In this document: positions 36,377 through 43,952 of the stretch, piece by piece
Numbering within the stretch: the first letter of the stretch is position 1
How the letters are laid out: every line of letters starts with the position of its first letter
Assembly: GCA_036675565.1 (NCBI GenBank)
Contig: JAKFER010000227.1
Coordinates: 5,093-69,092, forward strand
Source of the DNA: JACCYQ01 sp036675565
Lineage (GTDB): Bacteria; Bacteroidota; Bacteroidia; Chitinophagales; Chitinophagaceae
DNA: 64,000 bases
Direction of reading: 5' to 3'
The notes under the pieces: model-generated
What the model was told of the DNA's origin: nothing
Seen by the model: the letters and a program-made list of their open reading frames with translations, nothing else
Databases searched by the model: none
Position numbers and translations under genes: made by a program

Positions 36377-37792
36377 ATGACTGTAGAACAAATTTATACA
36401 GGCTGCCTGGCACAGGGTGCCTATTACATTACATCTAATGGAGAAGCGGCCATCATTGATCCCTTGCGGGAAACCAATCCTTATATGGAGAAACTTCAAA
36501 AGGATGGAGTTAAATTAAAATACATTTTCGAAACGCATTTTCATGCAGACTTTGTCAGTGGCCACCTGGATCTGAGTAAAAAAACAAATGCGCCCATCGT
36601 TTACGGTCCAAATGCCAATCCTGAATTTGAATCCATTACTGCAAATGATGGGGATGAATTTAAAATAGGTGATGTTACAATCAAGGTCTTGCATACACCG
36701 GGTCATACTTTAGAAAGTACCACTTATTTATTAAGAGATGAAAATGGAAAAGATCATTGCATTTTTAGTGGTGATACGTTGTTTTTGGGTGATGTCGGCC
36801 GGCCTGATCTTGCACAAAAAGCAGCTCATATGACGCAGGATGAATTAGCCGGTTTGTTATATGAAAGTTTGACTCAGAAAATTATGCCGCTTGCTGATGA
36901 CGTTATTGTTTACCCTGCTCATGGAGCAGGAAGTGCCTGTGGCAAAAACATGATGAAGGAAACAGTTGATACATTAGGCAATCAAAAGAGAATGAACTAC
37001 GCTTTAAATCAACCCAATAAGGAAGCGTTTATTAAAGCAGTAACCGATGGTCTGCTTCCGCCTCCTGCCTATTTTGGTTTAAATGTAGCTATGAATAAAC
37101 AGGGTTACGAAAATTTTGAAAGTGTGTTAAATAATGGCATGAGATCTCTGACTCCTGGTGAATTTGAAATGGCTGCAGAAAATATGAATGCCCTTGTTTT
37201 AGACACCCGGTCCAACAAAGATTTTTACAGAGGATTTATTCCGCAATCAATCAACATTGGTTTGGATGGTGATTTTGCTCCCTGGGTTGGTGCATTAATA
37301 GCAGATGTTAAACAGCCACTGTTATTGGTTACGGATGAAGGAATGGAAGAGGAAACGATTACCAGGTTAAGTCGCGTTGGTTTTGATAATATTCTTGGTC
37401 ATTTAAAAGGCGGATTTGATGCATGGCTGGAAGCTGGAAAAGAAGCCGATGTAGTGGATAGAATTAAACCTGAAGAATTTGCCAAAGAAGTAAATGTTGA
37501 AACTGATAAAATACTGGATATAAGAAAACAATCGGAATATATGGCAGAACATATACAAGACGCTTACAATAAACCATTGGCAGATATCAATACCTGGATA
37601 AAGGACATTGACCCGGAAGAGCACTTTTATATGCACTGCACCGGCGGTTACAGGAGCATGATAGCAGCTTCCATTTTACAAGCCCGGGGATACCGGAACT
37701 TCACAGAAATTGAAGGTGGATTTAAAGCACTGATCAATACAAATGTGCCTAAAACTGATTTTGTTTGCCAGAGTAAGCTGATGAAAGCCTGA
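36377..37792 (+). CDS. MBL-fold persulfide dioxygenase-like protein with two rhodanese domains (copy 2)
   Basis: A 471-aa paralogue of the preceding gene with the same order: MBL domain (THFHADFVSG with H54, H56, D58; HTPGHTLEST; FSGDTLFLGDVGRPDLAQKA), an inactive first rhodanese domain (loop LLVTDEGMEEE, no Cys) and an active second one (MHCTGGYRSMIAASIL). Similarity to copy 1 is clear but diverged, so the duplication is old or the copies were acquired separately. A terminator separates the two and no G(T/C)AAC-N4-GTTAC site was seen before this gene, implying different regulation. Substrate difference is unknown. Confidence 0.92.
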   Translation: MTVEQIYTGCLAQGAYYITSNGEAAIIDPLRETNPYMEKLQKDGVKLKYIFETHFHADFVSGHLDLSKKTNAPIVYGPNANPEFESITANDGDEFKIGDVTIKVLHTPGHTLESTTYLLRDENGKDHCIFSGDTLFLGDVGRPDLAQKAAHMTQDELAGLLYESLTQKIMPLADDVIVYPAHGAGSACGKNMMKETVDTLGNQKRMNYALNQPNKEAFIKAVTDGLLPPPAYFGLNVAMNKQGYENFESVLNNGMRSLTPGEFEMAAENMNALVLDTRSNKDFYRGFIPQSINIGLDGDFAPWVGALIADVKQPLLLVTDEGMEEETITRLSRVGFDNILGHLKGGFDAWLEAGKEADVVDRIKPEEFAKEVNVETDKILDIRKQSEYMAEHIQDAYNKPLADINTWIKDIDPEEHFYMHCTGGYRSMIAASILQARGYRNFTEIEGGFKALINTNVPKTDFVCQSKLMKA

Positions 37793-37821
37793 ACATTTTA
37801 AAGCAATGGTCTTATTTAATT

Positions 37822-37865
37822 GTAACCTTTGTTACGTAACAAAAATCAGGTGAAGTTTAATTTTG
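37822..37865 (+). promoter_or_regulatory. usp-yeeE promoter with overlapping palindromes
   Basis: GTAAC-CTTT-GTTAC (37822-37835), 22 nt, then TAATTTTG (37858-37865), a perfect TAnnTTTG box. A second perfect palindrome TTTGTTACGTAACAAA (37828-37843) overlaps the first. The transcript would have a leader of about 100 nt before the usp start at 37974. Confidence 0.7.
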
Positions 37866-37973
37866 CCAAAGAAAATAATAACACATCTATTTTTTATTCC
37901 GAATGATCATGTTGAAACTGATGTCAGCAGATTTAAAGAATAAATCAATCAACAGTCCTTAAATTAAAAGAGT

Positions 37974-38807
37974 ATGGAAAGTTTAAAAATCCTCATTCCC
38001 ACAGACTTTTCTGTTCAGGCAGAATTTGCTTACCTGATGGTAAAAAAACTGGAAGAAAAAACACCCGTTGAAGTTCATTTTTTACATGTGCTGAATGTAC
38101 CGGATACTGTAACGATGGATTCGAAAGGCGACATTCAAACTTGTGGTGAAATTGATGTTCAATACGTGGTTCAACAGAAAGAAATTGCGGAACGAAAACT
38201 GGAGAATTTAAAACTTCTTTATGGACAAAACATAGACACTCATTTTTTGTTGGGTAAAGTAACCGATGCCATTTTAAATTTTGCGGAAAAAAACCATTTT
38301 GACCTTGTTGTAATGGGTACTAAAGGCGCCTGGGGAATCCACGAAAAGCTTTCCGGTTCGGAAACACAAATGATTGCACGCAAATCACGCATACCAGTGC
38401 TTTCTTTAATGTGTGACCGGTCAGACCTGAACATACAAAATATTTTACTGGTCCACGATTTCAGTCATCCTGCAAAAGAAGATTTAAAATTGATGCAAAA
38501 ACTGGCTAAAAGTTTTAATACAAAATTTCACTTACTGCAAATTACATCCGGTAAAGTGGAAGCTGAGAAAGCAACCGTTGAAGAAAATATGAAGAAATTT
38601 GCAGCATTAAATGATTTGGAAAACTATTCATTTCATTTAATAAATGATAAAGATGTAGAGAACGGTGTAATCCATTTTAACCAGATGAATAATATGGATA
38701 TAATCTGTATCGGAACACATGGAAAAGGTGGCCTGTTTCATAACAGTGCTACAGAGAAATTGATCAACCATCTTTTTAAACCAATTATTTCATTTCATTT
38801 AAATTAA
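37974..38807 (+). CDS. Universal stress protein, two-domain UspA
   Basis: A 277-aa cytosolic protein with two tandem Usp domains. The first starts LKILIPTDFSVQAEFAY and ends with the ATP-binding signature VMGTKGAWGIHEKLSGSETQMIARKS-type loop; the second starts NILLVHDFSHPAKEDL and ends CIGTHGKGGLFHNSATEKLI. ATP binding is likely in both halves. It begins the transcript that includes the two YeeE/YedE genes (16-bp gap), so it is probably expressed under sulfur or redox stress through the palindromic promoter upstream. Confidence 0.9.
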   Translation: MESLKILIPTDFSVQAEFAYLMVKKLEEKTPVEVHFLHVLNVPDTVTMDSKGDIQTCGEIDVQYVVQQKEIAERKLENLKLLYGQNIDTHFLLGKVTDAILNFAEKNHFDLVVMGTKGAWGIHEKLSGSETQMIARKSRIPVLSLMCDRSDLNIQNILLVHDFSHPAKEDLKLMQKLAKSFNTKFHLLQITSGKVEAEKATVEENMKKFAALNDLENYSFHLINDKDVENGVIHFNQMNNMDIICIGTHGKGGLFHNSATEKLINHLFKPIISFHLN

Positions 38808-38823
38808 TAACACAACAGAGTAT

Positions 38824-39381
38824 ATGAGAGAATTTATAACGCAAACCTGGTCATGGTGGTTTTCAGGAGCTGTAATTGCATCAATCATGTTTTTCCTGTT
38901 GTACTTCGGCCAGTCATTTGGTTTTTCATCAAACCTGAGAACTATTTGTGCTGCAACTGGTATGGGGAAAAAAGTAAAATTTTTTGATTTCAACTGGAAG
39001 ACCCAAATATGGAATTTAGTTTTTTTAGTAGGGGCAATTATGGGTGGGTTTATCGCTAAACAATTTTTGTCTACCGATGTACCTGTAGAAATTTCGCAGG
39101 CAACCATTAATGACCTGGGCAAATTAGGATTTGAAGCTCCTACCACATTACAACCTTTAGAATTATTTAGTTTGGATGCGGTGCTTTCTGTAAAAGGTTT
39201 TCTTGTATTGGCGCTTGGTGGATTGATGGTAGGCTTTGGCTCAAGGTATGCAGGAGGTTGCACTTCAGGGCATGCTATTAGCGGGTTATCTGATTTGCAG
39301 GTTCCATCTCTTATTGCGGTTATCGGCTTCTTTATCGGCGGCCTGATAATGACATTCTTAATACTTCCATTAATATTTTAA
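38824..39381 (+). CDS. YeeE/YedE-family sulfur transporter, N-terminal-type half
   Basis: A 185-aa membrane protein with about four to five helices. The functional signature GCTSGHAISGLSD near residue 140 contains the conserved Cys that relays thiosulfate or sulfur in YeeE/TsuA transporters. The family is often split into two small proteins, and the partner half is encoded 72 bp downstream. By family this pair moves thiosulfate or another sulfur species across the inner membrane. It lies 16 bp after the usp gene. Confidence 0.87.
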   Translation: MREFITQTWSWWFSGAVIASIMFFLLYFGQSFGFSSNLRTICAATGMGKKVKFFDFNWKTQIWNLVFLVGAIMGGFIAKQFLSTDVPVEISQATINDLGKLGFEAPTTLQPLELFSLDAVLSVKGFLVLALGGLMVGFGSRYAGGCTSGHAISGLSDLQVPSLIAVIGFFIGGLIMTFLILPLIF

Positions 39382-39453
39382 AACACATGTAATGAGCCAT
39401 GATAGGTATATCACCAATTAGATGTTTATCTGGCTAATAAAAAAAATAAACGC

Positions 39454-39867
39454 ATGAAATTTATAAAATTTTTGATCCTTGGAATTGTCTTTGGAATTGT
39501 GATGGCTAAGTCAGAAGCAATTTCATGGTTCAGGATACAGGAAATGTTTCGCTTCCAGGCTTTTCATATGTATGGCATTATTGGAACAGCAGTAGTGCTT
39601 GGTGTCATAGGCGTTGCACTTATTAAAAAATATAAAATCAGGGATTTCCATGGCAACCCGATCCTATTTCACCCAAAAGATAAATCCATTACACGCTATT
39701 TAATTGGCGGAACCATTTTCGGTTTGGGCTGGGCATTAAGTGGTGCTTGCCCCGGTCCTATGGTTGTTAATATTGGTTACGGATTTTTAGCAATGGGAAT
39801 CGTTTTTCTTTTTGCTATACTAGGTACTTATTTATATGGATACTTCAAAAACAGGCTGCCTCATTAA
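39454..39867 (+). CDS. YeeE/YedE-family sulfur transporter, C-terminal-type half
   Basis: A 137-aa membrane protein with about four helices, beginning IKFLILGIVFGIVMAKSEAISW, the usual DUF6691/YedE start, and bearing the second conserved Cys motif LGWALSGACPGPMVVNIGYG. It completes the split transporter with the preceding gene. A strong terminator follows 87 bp after the stop, ending the usp-yeeE-yedE transcript. Confidence 0.87.
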   Translation: MKFIKFLILGIVFGIVMAKSEAISWFRIQEMFRFQAFHMYGIIGTAVVLGVIGVALIKKYKIRDFHGNPILFHPKDKSITRYLIGGTIFGLGWALSGACPGPMVVNIGYGFLAMGIVFLFAILGTYLYGYFKNRLPH

Positions 39868-39954
39868 GCGCATGATTTAATATGTAGAGGTTGGGTCAAA
39901 AATGAATTTTTATAAACTTGTTTGATTTTATTTATTGTAAATGTGCAATACCCT

Positions 39955-39982
39955 GGCCGGCTTCTGTAAGCCGGCCTTTTTT
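39955..39982 (+). terminator. Intrinsic terminator
   Basis: GGCCGGCTT (39955-39963) and AAGCCGGCC (39968-39976) form a perfect 9-bp stem with a CTGT loop followed by six T. Confidence 0.9.
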
Positions 39983-40011
39983 AAAAAAAATAACAGGGGA
40001 TTTAAAAAATA

Positions 40012-41439
40012 TTGAAAATGAAAAAGATTGTAATAGCTCCGCTCGGGTTGCTAATGGTTCTTTTTATAAATGCACAACACCAGGAGATTTCTGAAAAGCC
40101 TGAAATGTATAAAGGCAAACAAGCACAAGCAGTTGATTCTACCTCTTTATTATCTGCATTTAAAAGAGGAAGTGTTAACGGGCACTTTCGATATTTTTTT
40201 ATGGGCACAAAAAACGAGGATGGTCTCACTAATTATTACGCAAATGCTGCGGGTGGCGGTTTGCGTTATGAAACCGCAAGATTTCATGGTTTACAGTTTG
40301 GTGTCAGCGGCTTTTATACATTTAATATCGGTTCATCAAGTTTAGGTAAAGCAGATAGTCTAACGGGGCAGTTTAACCGCTATGAAATTGCTTTGTTTGA
40401 TGTGGAAGATCCTGATAATAAAAAAGATATTGATCGCTTAGAGGAACTTTATATCAAATACAATTATAAAAAATCTGAAATAGTTTTTGGTCGCCAGTTA
40501 ATCAATACGCCATTCATCAATTTACAGGATGGCAGAATGAGACCCACAGGTGTTGAAGGTATTTGGTTTGAAATGAATGAAATAAAAAACACCAAAATTG
40601 AAGGTGGTTGGCTGTATTCCATATCTCCCAGGGGAACAACCAAATGGTTCGATATTGGAGAGTCCATTGGCGTTTATCCTGCAGGTGTTCATATTGACGG
40701 ATCAAAATCCCAGTATGCAACAAACATTGAAAGCAATGCTGTATTCCTGTTAGGCGGTCATGTTGAATTACACAAAAACATCAAATTGCATGGCTGGGAT
40801 ATGTTGGCAGAAAACATTTTTAATACGGCTATGCTACAATCCGATTTTTCACTCCCATTAAAAAATGATGAAAATGTATTTGCTTCAGTCCAGGTCATCC
40901 GGCAGGATGCTGTCCATAATGGAGGTCACGAAGATGAATCAAAAACCTATTTTGAAAAAAATGGCAGATCATTTTCATTTGGAGCAAAAGCAGGTTGGAA
41001 AAATGAGCGTTGGGAAACCAGCATCAATTATAACCGGATTACCAAAGAAGGTCGTTACCTGATGCCACGCGAATGGGGCCGGGATCCATTCTTTACATTT
41101 TTACCGCGTGAACGCAATGAAGGTTTTGGTGATGTACATGCGATCATGGGAAAAGTAAATTATAATATTCCAAAAGCAAGACTTAAAACATCCCTGGCAG
41201 CCGGATATTACCAATTACCGGATGTAAAAAATCACCGGTTAAATAAGTATGGACTACCTTCATATACCCAGTTTAATGCGGATATAAGGTATTCGTTTGA
41301 CAAGATGTTGAAAGGCCTGGAAGCCCAGCTTCTCGTGGCAGGTAAATTCAATAATGGCGAAACATACGATAATAAAAACTATGTATTTAATAAAGTAAAC
41401 ATGACCCAATATAACTTTGTTTTAAATTATCATTTTTAA
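40012..41439 (+). CDS. OprD-like outer-membrane porin
   Basis: A 475-aa outer-membrane protein. A signal peptide (IVIAPLGLLMVLFINAQ) precedes a beta-barrel-like sequence of alternating polar/aromatic residues ending in a terminal Phe (NMTQYNFVLNYHF). Segments such as GHFRYFFMGTKNE, ELYIKYNYKKSEIVFGRQLINTPFINLQDGRMRP and GIWFEMNE match the OprD-family porins of Bacteroidota. It probably admits small anions or sulfur compounds, to judge from the surrounding genes. The Crp/Fnr gene begins 5 bp after its stop, so the two are in one operon. Confidence 0.85.
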   Translation: MKMKKIVIAPLGLLMVLFINAQHQEISEKPEMYKGKQAQAVDSTSLLSAFKRGSVNGHFRYFFMGTKNEDGLTNYYANAAGGGLRYETARFHGLQFGVSGFYTFNIGSSSLGKADSLTGQFNRYEIALFDVEDPDNKKDIDRLEELYIKYNYKKSEIVFGRQLINTPFINLQDGRMRPTGVEGIWFEMNEIKNTKIEGGWLYSISPRGTTKWFDIGESIGVYPAGVHIDGSKSQYATNIESNAVFLLGGHVELHKNIKLHGWDMLAENIFNTAMLQSDFSLPLKNDENVFASVQVIRQDAVHNGGHEDESKTYFEKNGRSFSFGAKAGWKNERWETSINYNRITKEGRYLMPREWGRDPFFTFLPRERNEGFGDVHAIMGKVNYNIPKARLKTSLAAGYYQLPDVKNHRLNKYGLPSYTQFNADIRYSFDKMLKGLEAQLLVAGKFNNGETYDNKNYVFNKVNMTQYNFVLNYHF

Positions 41440-41444
41440 GAGGT

Positions 41445-42077
41445 ATGGAGCATACAGAAACATTAGAAAGGATTTTTGAACCGGCATTAATAAAAGAAAT
41501 GTACCAGTTTGGTGTCATCAAACATTTTAAGGAAGGCGATATTATTATGGATTATGGAAAGTATATCCGTATGATGCCGATAGTGCTGAAGGGCACTATT
41601 AAAGTTTACAGAATGGATGATAGTGGCAATGAGATTCTGTTGTATTATTTATCCAGCAATGAAAGTTGTTCCATTGCATATAGCTGTTGTGTTGAAGCAA
41701 AGAAAAGTGAAGTGAAAGCCGTAGCTGAAGACGATGTTGAGTTATTAGCCATACCACACATCAAATTAGATGAATGGCTATGTAAATATCCCAGTTGGAA
41801 AAACTATATCATGCATAGTTTTAATGAACGCTTCCTCGAATTATTTAAATCAATTGAAAGTATTGCATTCAGAAAATTGGATGAACGCCTGATATCCTAT
41901 CTCAAAGAAAAACAACGCATTTCAGGTTCCAGTATCATCAAGACCTCTCATAATCAAATTGCCGAAGAGTTAGCAACATCCAGGGTTGTAGTATCCCGCT
42001 TGTTAAAACAATTGGAGAACGATAAAAAGGTTATCTTATATCGAAATGAAATCAAACTTCTAAAAGACTTTCATTAA
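41445..42077 (+). CDS. Crp/Fnr-family regulator with a CSIAYSCC motif
   Basis: A 210-aa regulator: cNMP-binding-like beta-barrel (about 20-120), dimer helix, and a C-terminal Crp-type winged helix whose recognition region is NQIAEELATSRVVVSRLLKQL. The barrel carries C75, C81 and C82 (ESCSIAYSCCVE) and no N-terminal Fnr iron-sulfur cysteines. A related Cys-rich loop is, from memory, common in Bacteroidota relatives, and makes thiol or persulfide sensing possible. It is the only Crp/Fnr protein in the window and the natural candidate to bind the G(T/C)AAC-N4-GTTAC sites in front of the tauE, MBL-rhodanese and usp genes. It is coupled to the porin gene. Confidence 0.9.
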   Translation: MEHTETLERIFEPALIKEMYQFGVIKHFKEGDIIMDYGKYIRMMPIVLKGTIKVYRMDDSGNEILLYYLSSNESCSIAYSCCVEAKKSEVKAVAEDDVELLAIPHIKLDEWLCKYPSWKNYIMHSFNERFLELFKSIESIAFRKLDERLISYLKEKQRISGSSIIKTSHNQIAEELATSRVVVSRLLKQLENDKKVILYRNEIKLLKDFH

Positions 42078-42142
42078 ATACCTTTCAAATCCGCTTGCTG
42101 GTTATAGGCTTTTCAAAAGTATTTCTTCGGCAATAACCCATT

Positions 42143-43228
42143 TTATTTCTTGTTGTTTAATTTCTTAATCAGATCAATTTCATCCTGCCTGTAGGGTGTA
42201 CCATCTTTTCTGAAAATATCATGAAACCATTCGACAGGTTCACTTCCATCCGGCACAGGCGTATCCCACGCATAAATGGTGTTGCTTTTCCCCGCAACAA
42301 ATCCCCAGTTAATAGCGCCAACATTTTCCTTTTTTAACATGGGCAGAATATTGGCAAAGCGGCTGTTTCTTGTTCTGGCCATATACTCTGTACATATCAG
42401 CGGCCTTCCATTGGCTTTTAGTAAATCGATGGTGCGCTGATGCCACTGTGGTTCTTCATAATTATGGTAAGTGATGATATCAGAATTTCTCAATTGAAAC
42501 TCATTCAACTTTTCAAAATCCCATGCCCATAAACCAACACTAATGGGCTGATCAGGATTTACTTCCCTGGCCCAAGTAAAAACATTTCTCAATAAAGGCA
42601 ATGATTTTTCTTTTTTGCCTGAGTTGCCGGGTTCGTTATAAAGATCCCATAACAGGATACGTTGATCATTTTTAAAAGAATGCATTATATCCTTCACATA
42701 TTTTTTTAACTCCGGGAATTGGGAAGAATCGGATGAATGCGGATCACCAGGATCTTGCACCCAGCCAGAATTATGAACACCGGGTTTAGGATCAGGCTGT
42801 TTACCTGATATGCCTTCTTTATTCCAGCAATCATCAAAAAAAACAAAAATTGTTTTGATGCCGTACTTGTCTGCAATTTTTAAATATTGATCCACTCTAT
42901 TTTTAAAACCACCAGGATCTTTTTTCCATGCAATGCTATGCAGGTAAACCCGCATGGTATTGAAACCAATATTTTTTGCCCAGCTAAATTCTTTTTCAAT
43001 CGTTTCCGGGTCAAAAGTTTCGGCCTGCCACATTTCAAGTTGGTTAATTGCAGTAGCAGGTAAATAATCAGCCCCCGTTATCCATGGGTGCTGAGCATAC
43101 CAGGCTTTTGCTTTTTCCACGCTCCAGGGTGTACCTACAACTTCAATTTCATTGTTTATATTTTGAGCATACACCAGGTTTAAAGAAAAAAATAAAACCC
43201 ATAAGCTTATCATATTCTTTTTCATCAC
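42143..43228 (-). CDS. GH5-like secreted glycoside hydrolase
   Basis: A 361-aa secreted (alpha/beta)8-barrel enzyme with signal peptide (ISLWVLFFSLNLVYAQ). The catalytic acid/base Glu lies in ILLWDLYNEPGNSGKK and the nucleophile Glu in PLICTEYMARTRNSR, the usual clan GH-A pair. FNTMRVYLHSIAWKKDP and DIITYHNYEEPQWHQ also fit clan GH-A. Annotations for such Bacteroidota proteins range from cellulase to 1,4-beta-xylanase; the true substrate is not clear. It is a single-gene unit, convergent with the Crp/Fnr gene. Confidence 0.85.
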   Translation of the reverse strand: MMKKNMISLWVLFFSLNLVYAQNINNEIEVVGTPWSVEKAKAWYAQHPWITGADYLPATAINQLEMWQAETFDPETIEKEFSWAKNIGFNTMRVYLHSIAWKKDPGGFKNRVDQYLKIADKYGIKTIFVFFDDCWNKEGISGKQPDPKPGVHNSGWVQDPGDPHSSDSSQFPELKKYVKDIMHSFKNDQRILLWDLYNEPGNSGKKEKSLPLLRNVFTWAREVNPDQPISVGLWAWDFEKLNEFQLRNSDIITYHNYEEPQWHQRTIDLLKANGRPLICTEYMARTRNSRFANILPMLKKENVGAINWGFVAGKSNTIYAWDTPVPDGSEPVEWFHDIFRKDGTPYRQDEIDLIKKLNNKK

Positions 43229-43371
43229 ATAAATATTTTATTCAGTTATTAACCAATTCATCTTTAAAATAAGAAAATTTATCTATCTAGGCTTTAATAC
43301 CCGTTATTATTAAAGAATAGTTGAAAACAATTTCCTTTAAAGTATACCAATATTGGCATCATTTATAAAAT

Positions 43372-43417
43372 ACCGTGAAAACACGGTTTTTTGGTTTGCA
43401 GGAACTAACAATATTTG
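43372..43417 (+). promoter_or_regulatory. Promoter P1 with ACCGT-N6-ACGGT operator
   Basis: Palindrome ACCGTGAAAACACGGT (43372-43387), then 3 nt, TTG (43391-43393), 16 nt, and AATATTTG (43410-43417), one mismatch from the -7 consensus TAnnTTTG. The same architecture and spacing recur at 43611-43656. The start site is expected near 43423. Confidence 0.65.
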
Positions 43418-43422
43418 CATCA

Positions 43423-43610
43423 TGAATTTTGATTCGCCCCTGGTGCATTTCGAAAATGACATTTAATTCACCAGTACCCACCAGCCTGCTGAATTCCTGT
43501 TGCTTTAAAGCATAATGTCTGACAAGTCATGTTCAGGGATTTAATCAGAACCATTTTACCATTGAACCTTATCCTCTATTGAGCGCACTAATACAGTGCG
43601 CTCTTTTTTT
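43423..43610 (+). ncRNA. Candidate small RNA of about 188 nt
   Basis: The segment runs from the expected start of promoter P1 to a strong terminator and contains no plausible coding frame; the only ATG near the start (43422, 14 codons to a stop) lies at the predicted transcript end and has no leader. GAGCGCACT (43581-43589) and AGTGCGCTC (43595-43603) form a perfect 9-bp stem followed by seven T. Promoter, operator and terminator together point to an sRNA controlled with the downstream two-component operon. Its targets are unknown. Confidence 0.55.
43581..43610 (+). terminator. Intrinsic terminator of the candidate sRNA
   Basis: Perfect 9-bp GC-rich stem (43581-43589 with 43595-43603), 5-nt loop AATAC, and a run of seven T at 43604-43610, immediately before the next operator. 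Confidence 0.9.
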
Positions 43611-43656
43611 ACCGTTAAAACACGGTTGGTTGAAAAGATCCGAAACAGCATCTTTG
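43611..43656 (+). promoter_or_regulatory. Promoter P2 with ACCGT-N6-ACGGT operator
   Basis: Palindrome ACCGTTAAAACACGGT (43611-43626), 3 nt, TTG (43630-43632), 16 nt, CATCTTTG (43649-43656). It differs from the P1 palindrome by one base and keeps every spacing. It drives the 75-aa gene and probably the two-component genes. Confidence 0.65.
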
Positions 43657-43692
43657 TTTTAATTAACTCAATAATTAACCAAAACTAAATTT

Positions 43693-43920
43693 ATGGCTCT
43701 TGCACAAAAACTGGAATTTATCATCAGGCGCAAACACCTGGAACAGGTACTGGCAAATTCAAAAAACGTAGCCCTTCGCATAACCCTGGGTGTTAACGCA
43801 AATGCATCTTTAGTCATTACTGCAGACGGGGTAACAACTCTTGTGAATTTTGAAACCATAGGAGAATCTATACCTATTTGTCCCGTACCACCGGATTGTG
43901 CACCAGAAGATAATAGCTAA
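43693..43920 (+). CDS. 75-aa protein of unknown function
   Basis: A small soluble protein that starts MALAQKLEFIIRRKHLEQVL, amphipathic at first, and ends in IPICPVPPDCAPEDNS with two Cys and several Pro. There is no signal peptide or known domain. It is the first gene behind promoter P2 and is separated from the sensor genes by a short hairpin. Strong promoter signals, a good A-rich upstream region and a compact frame support that it is real. It could be a ligand, modulator or abundant product of the two-component system, but nothing in the sequence fixes its role. Confidence 0.65.
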   Translation: MALAQKLEFIIRRKHLEQVLANSKNVALRITLGVNANASLVITADGVTTLVNFETIGESIPICPVPPDCAPEDNS

Positions 43921-43926
43921 ATTTTC

Positions 43927-43949
43927 CAGGCTTATAGAAAAAAAGCCTG
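43927..43949 (+). terminator. Attenuator-like hairpin
   Basis: CAGGCTT (43927-43933) and AAGCCTG (43943-43949) pair around a 9-nt A-rich loop just after the 75-aa gene. The following ATTTTG is a weak U-run, so partial termination would leave more transcript of the 75-aa gene than of the sensor genes. Confidence 0.5.
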
Positions 43950-43952
43950 ATT

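Noticed and set aside
42078..42142. Imperfect inverted repeat AATACCTTTCA / TCAAAAGTATT between the convergent Crp/Fnr and GH5 genes
   Set aside because: Two mismatches in 11 bp and a loop of more than 20 nt; too weak to call a terminator.
43422..43466. 14-codon frame MNFDSPLVHFENDI at the start of the candidate sRNA
   Set aside because: The ATG coincides with the predicted transcription start, leaving no ribosome-binding leader; leaderless translation cannot be fully excluded.
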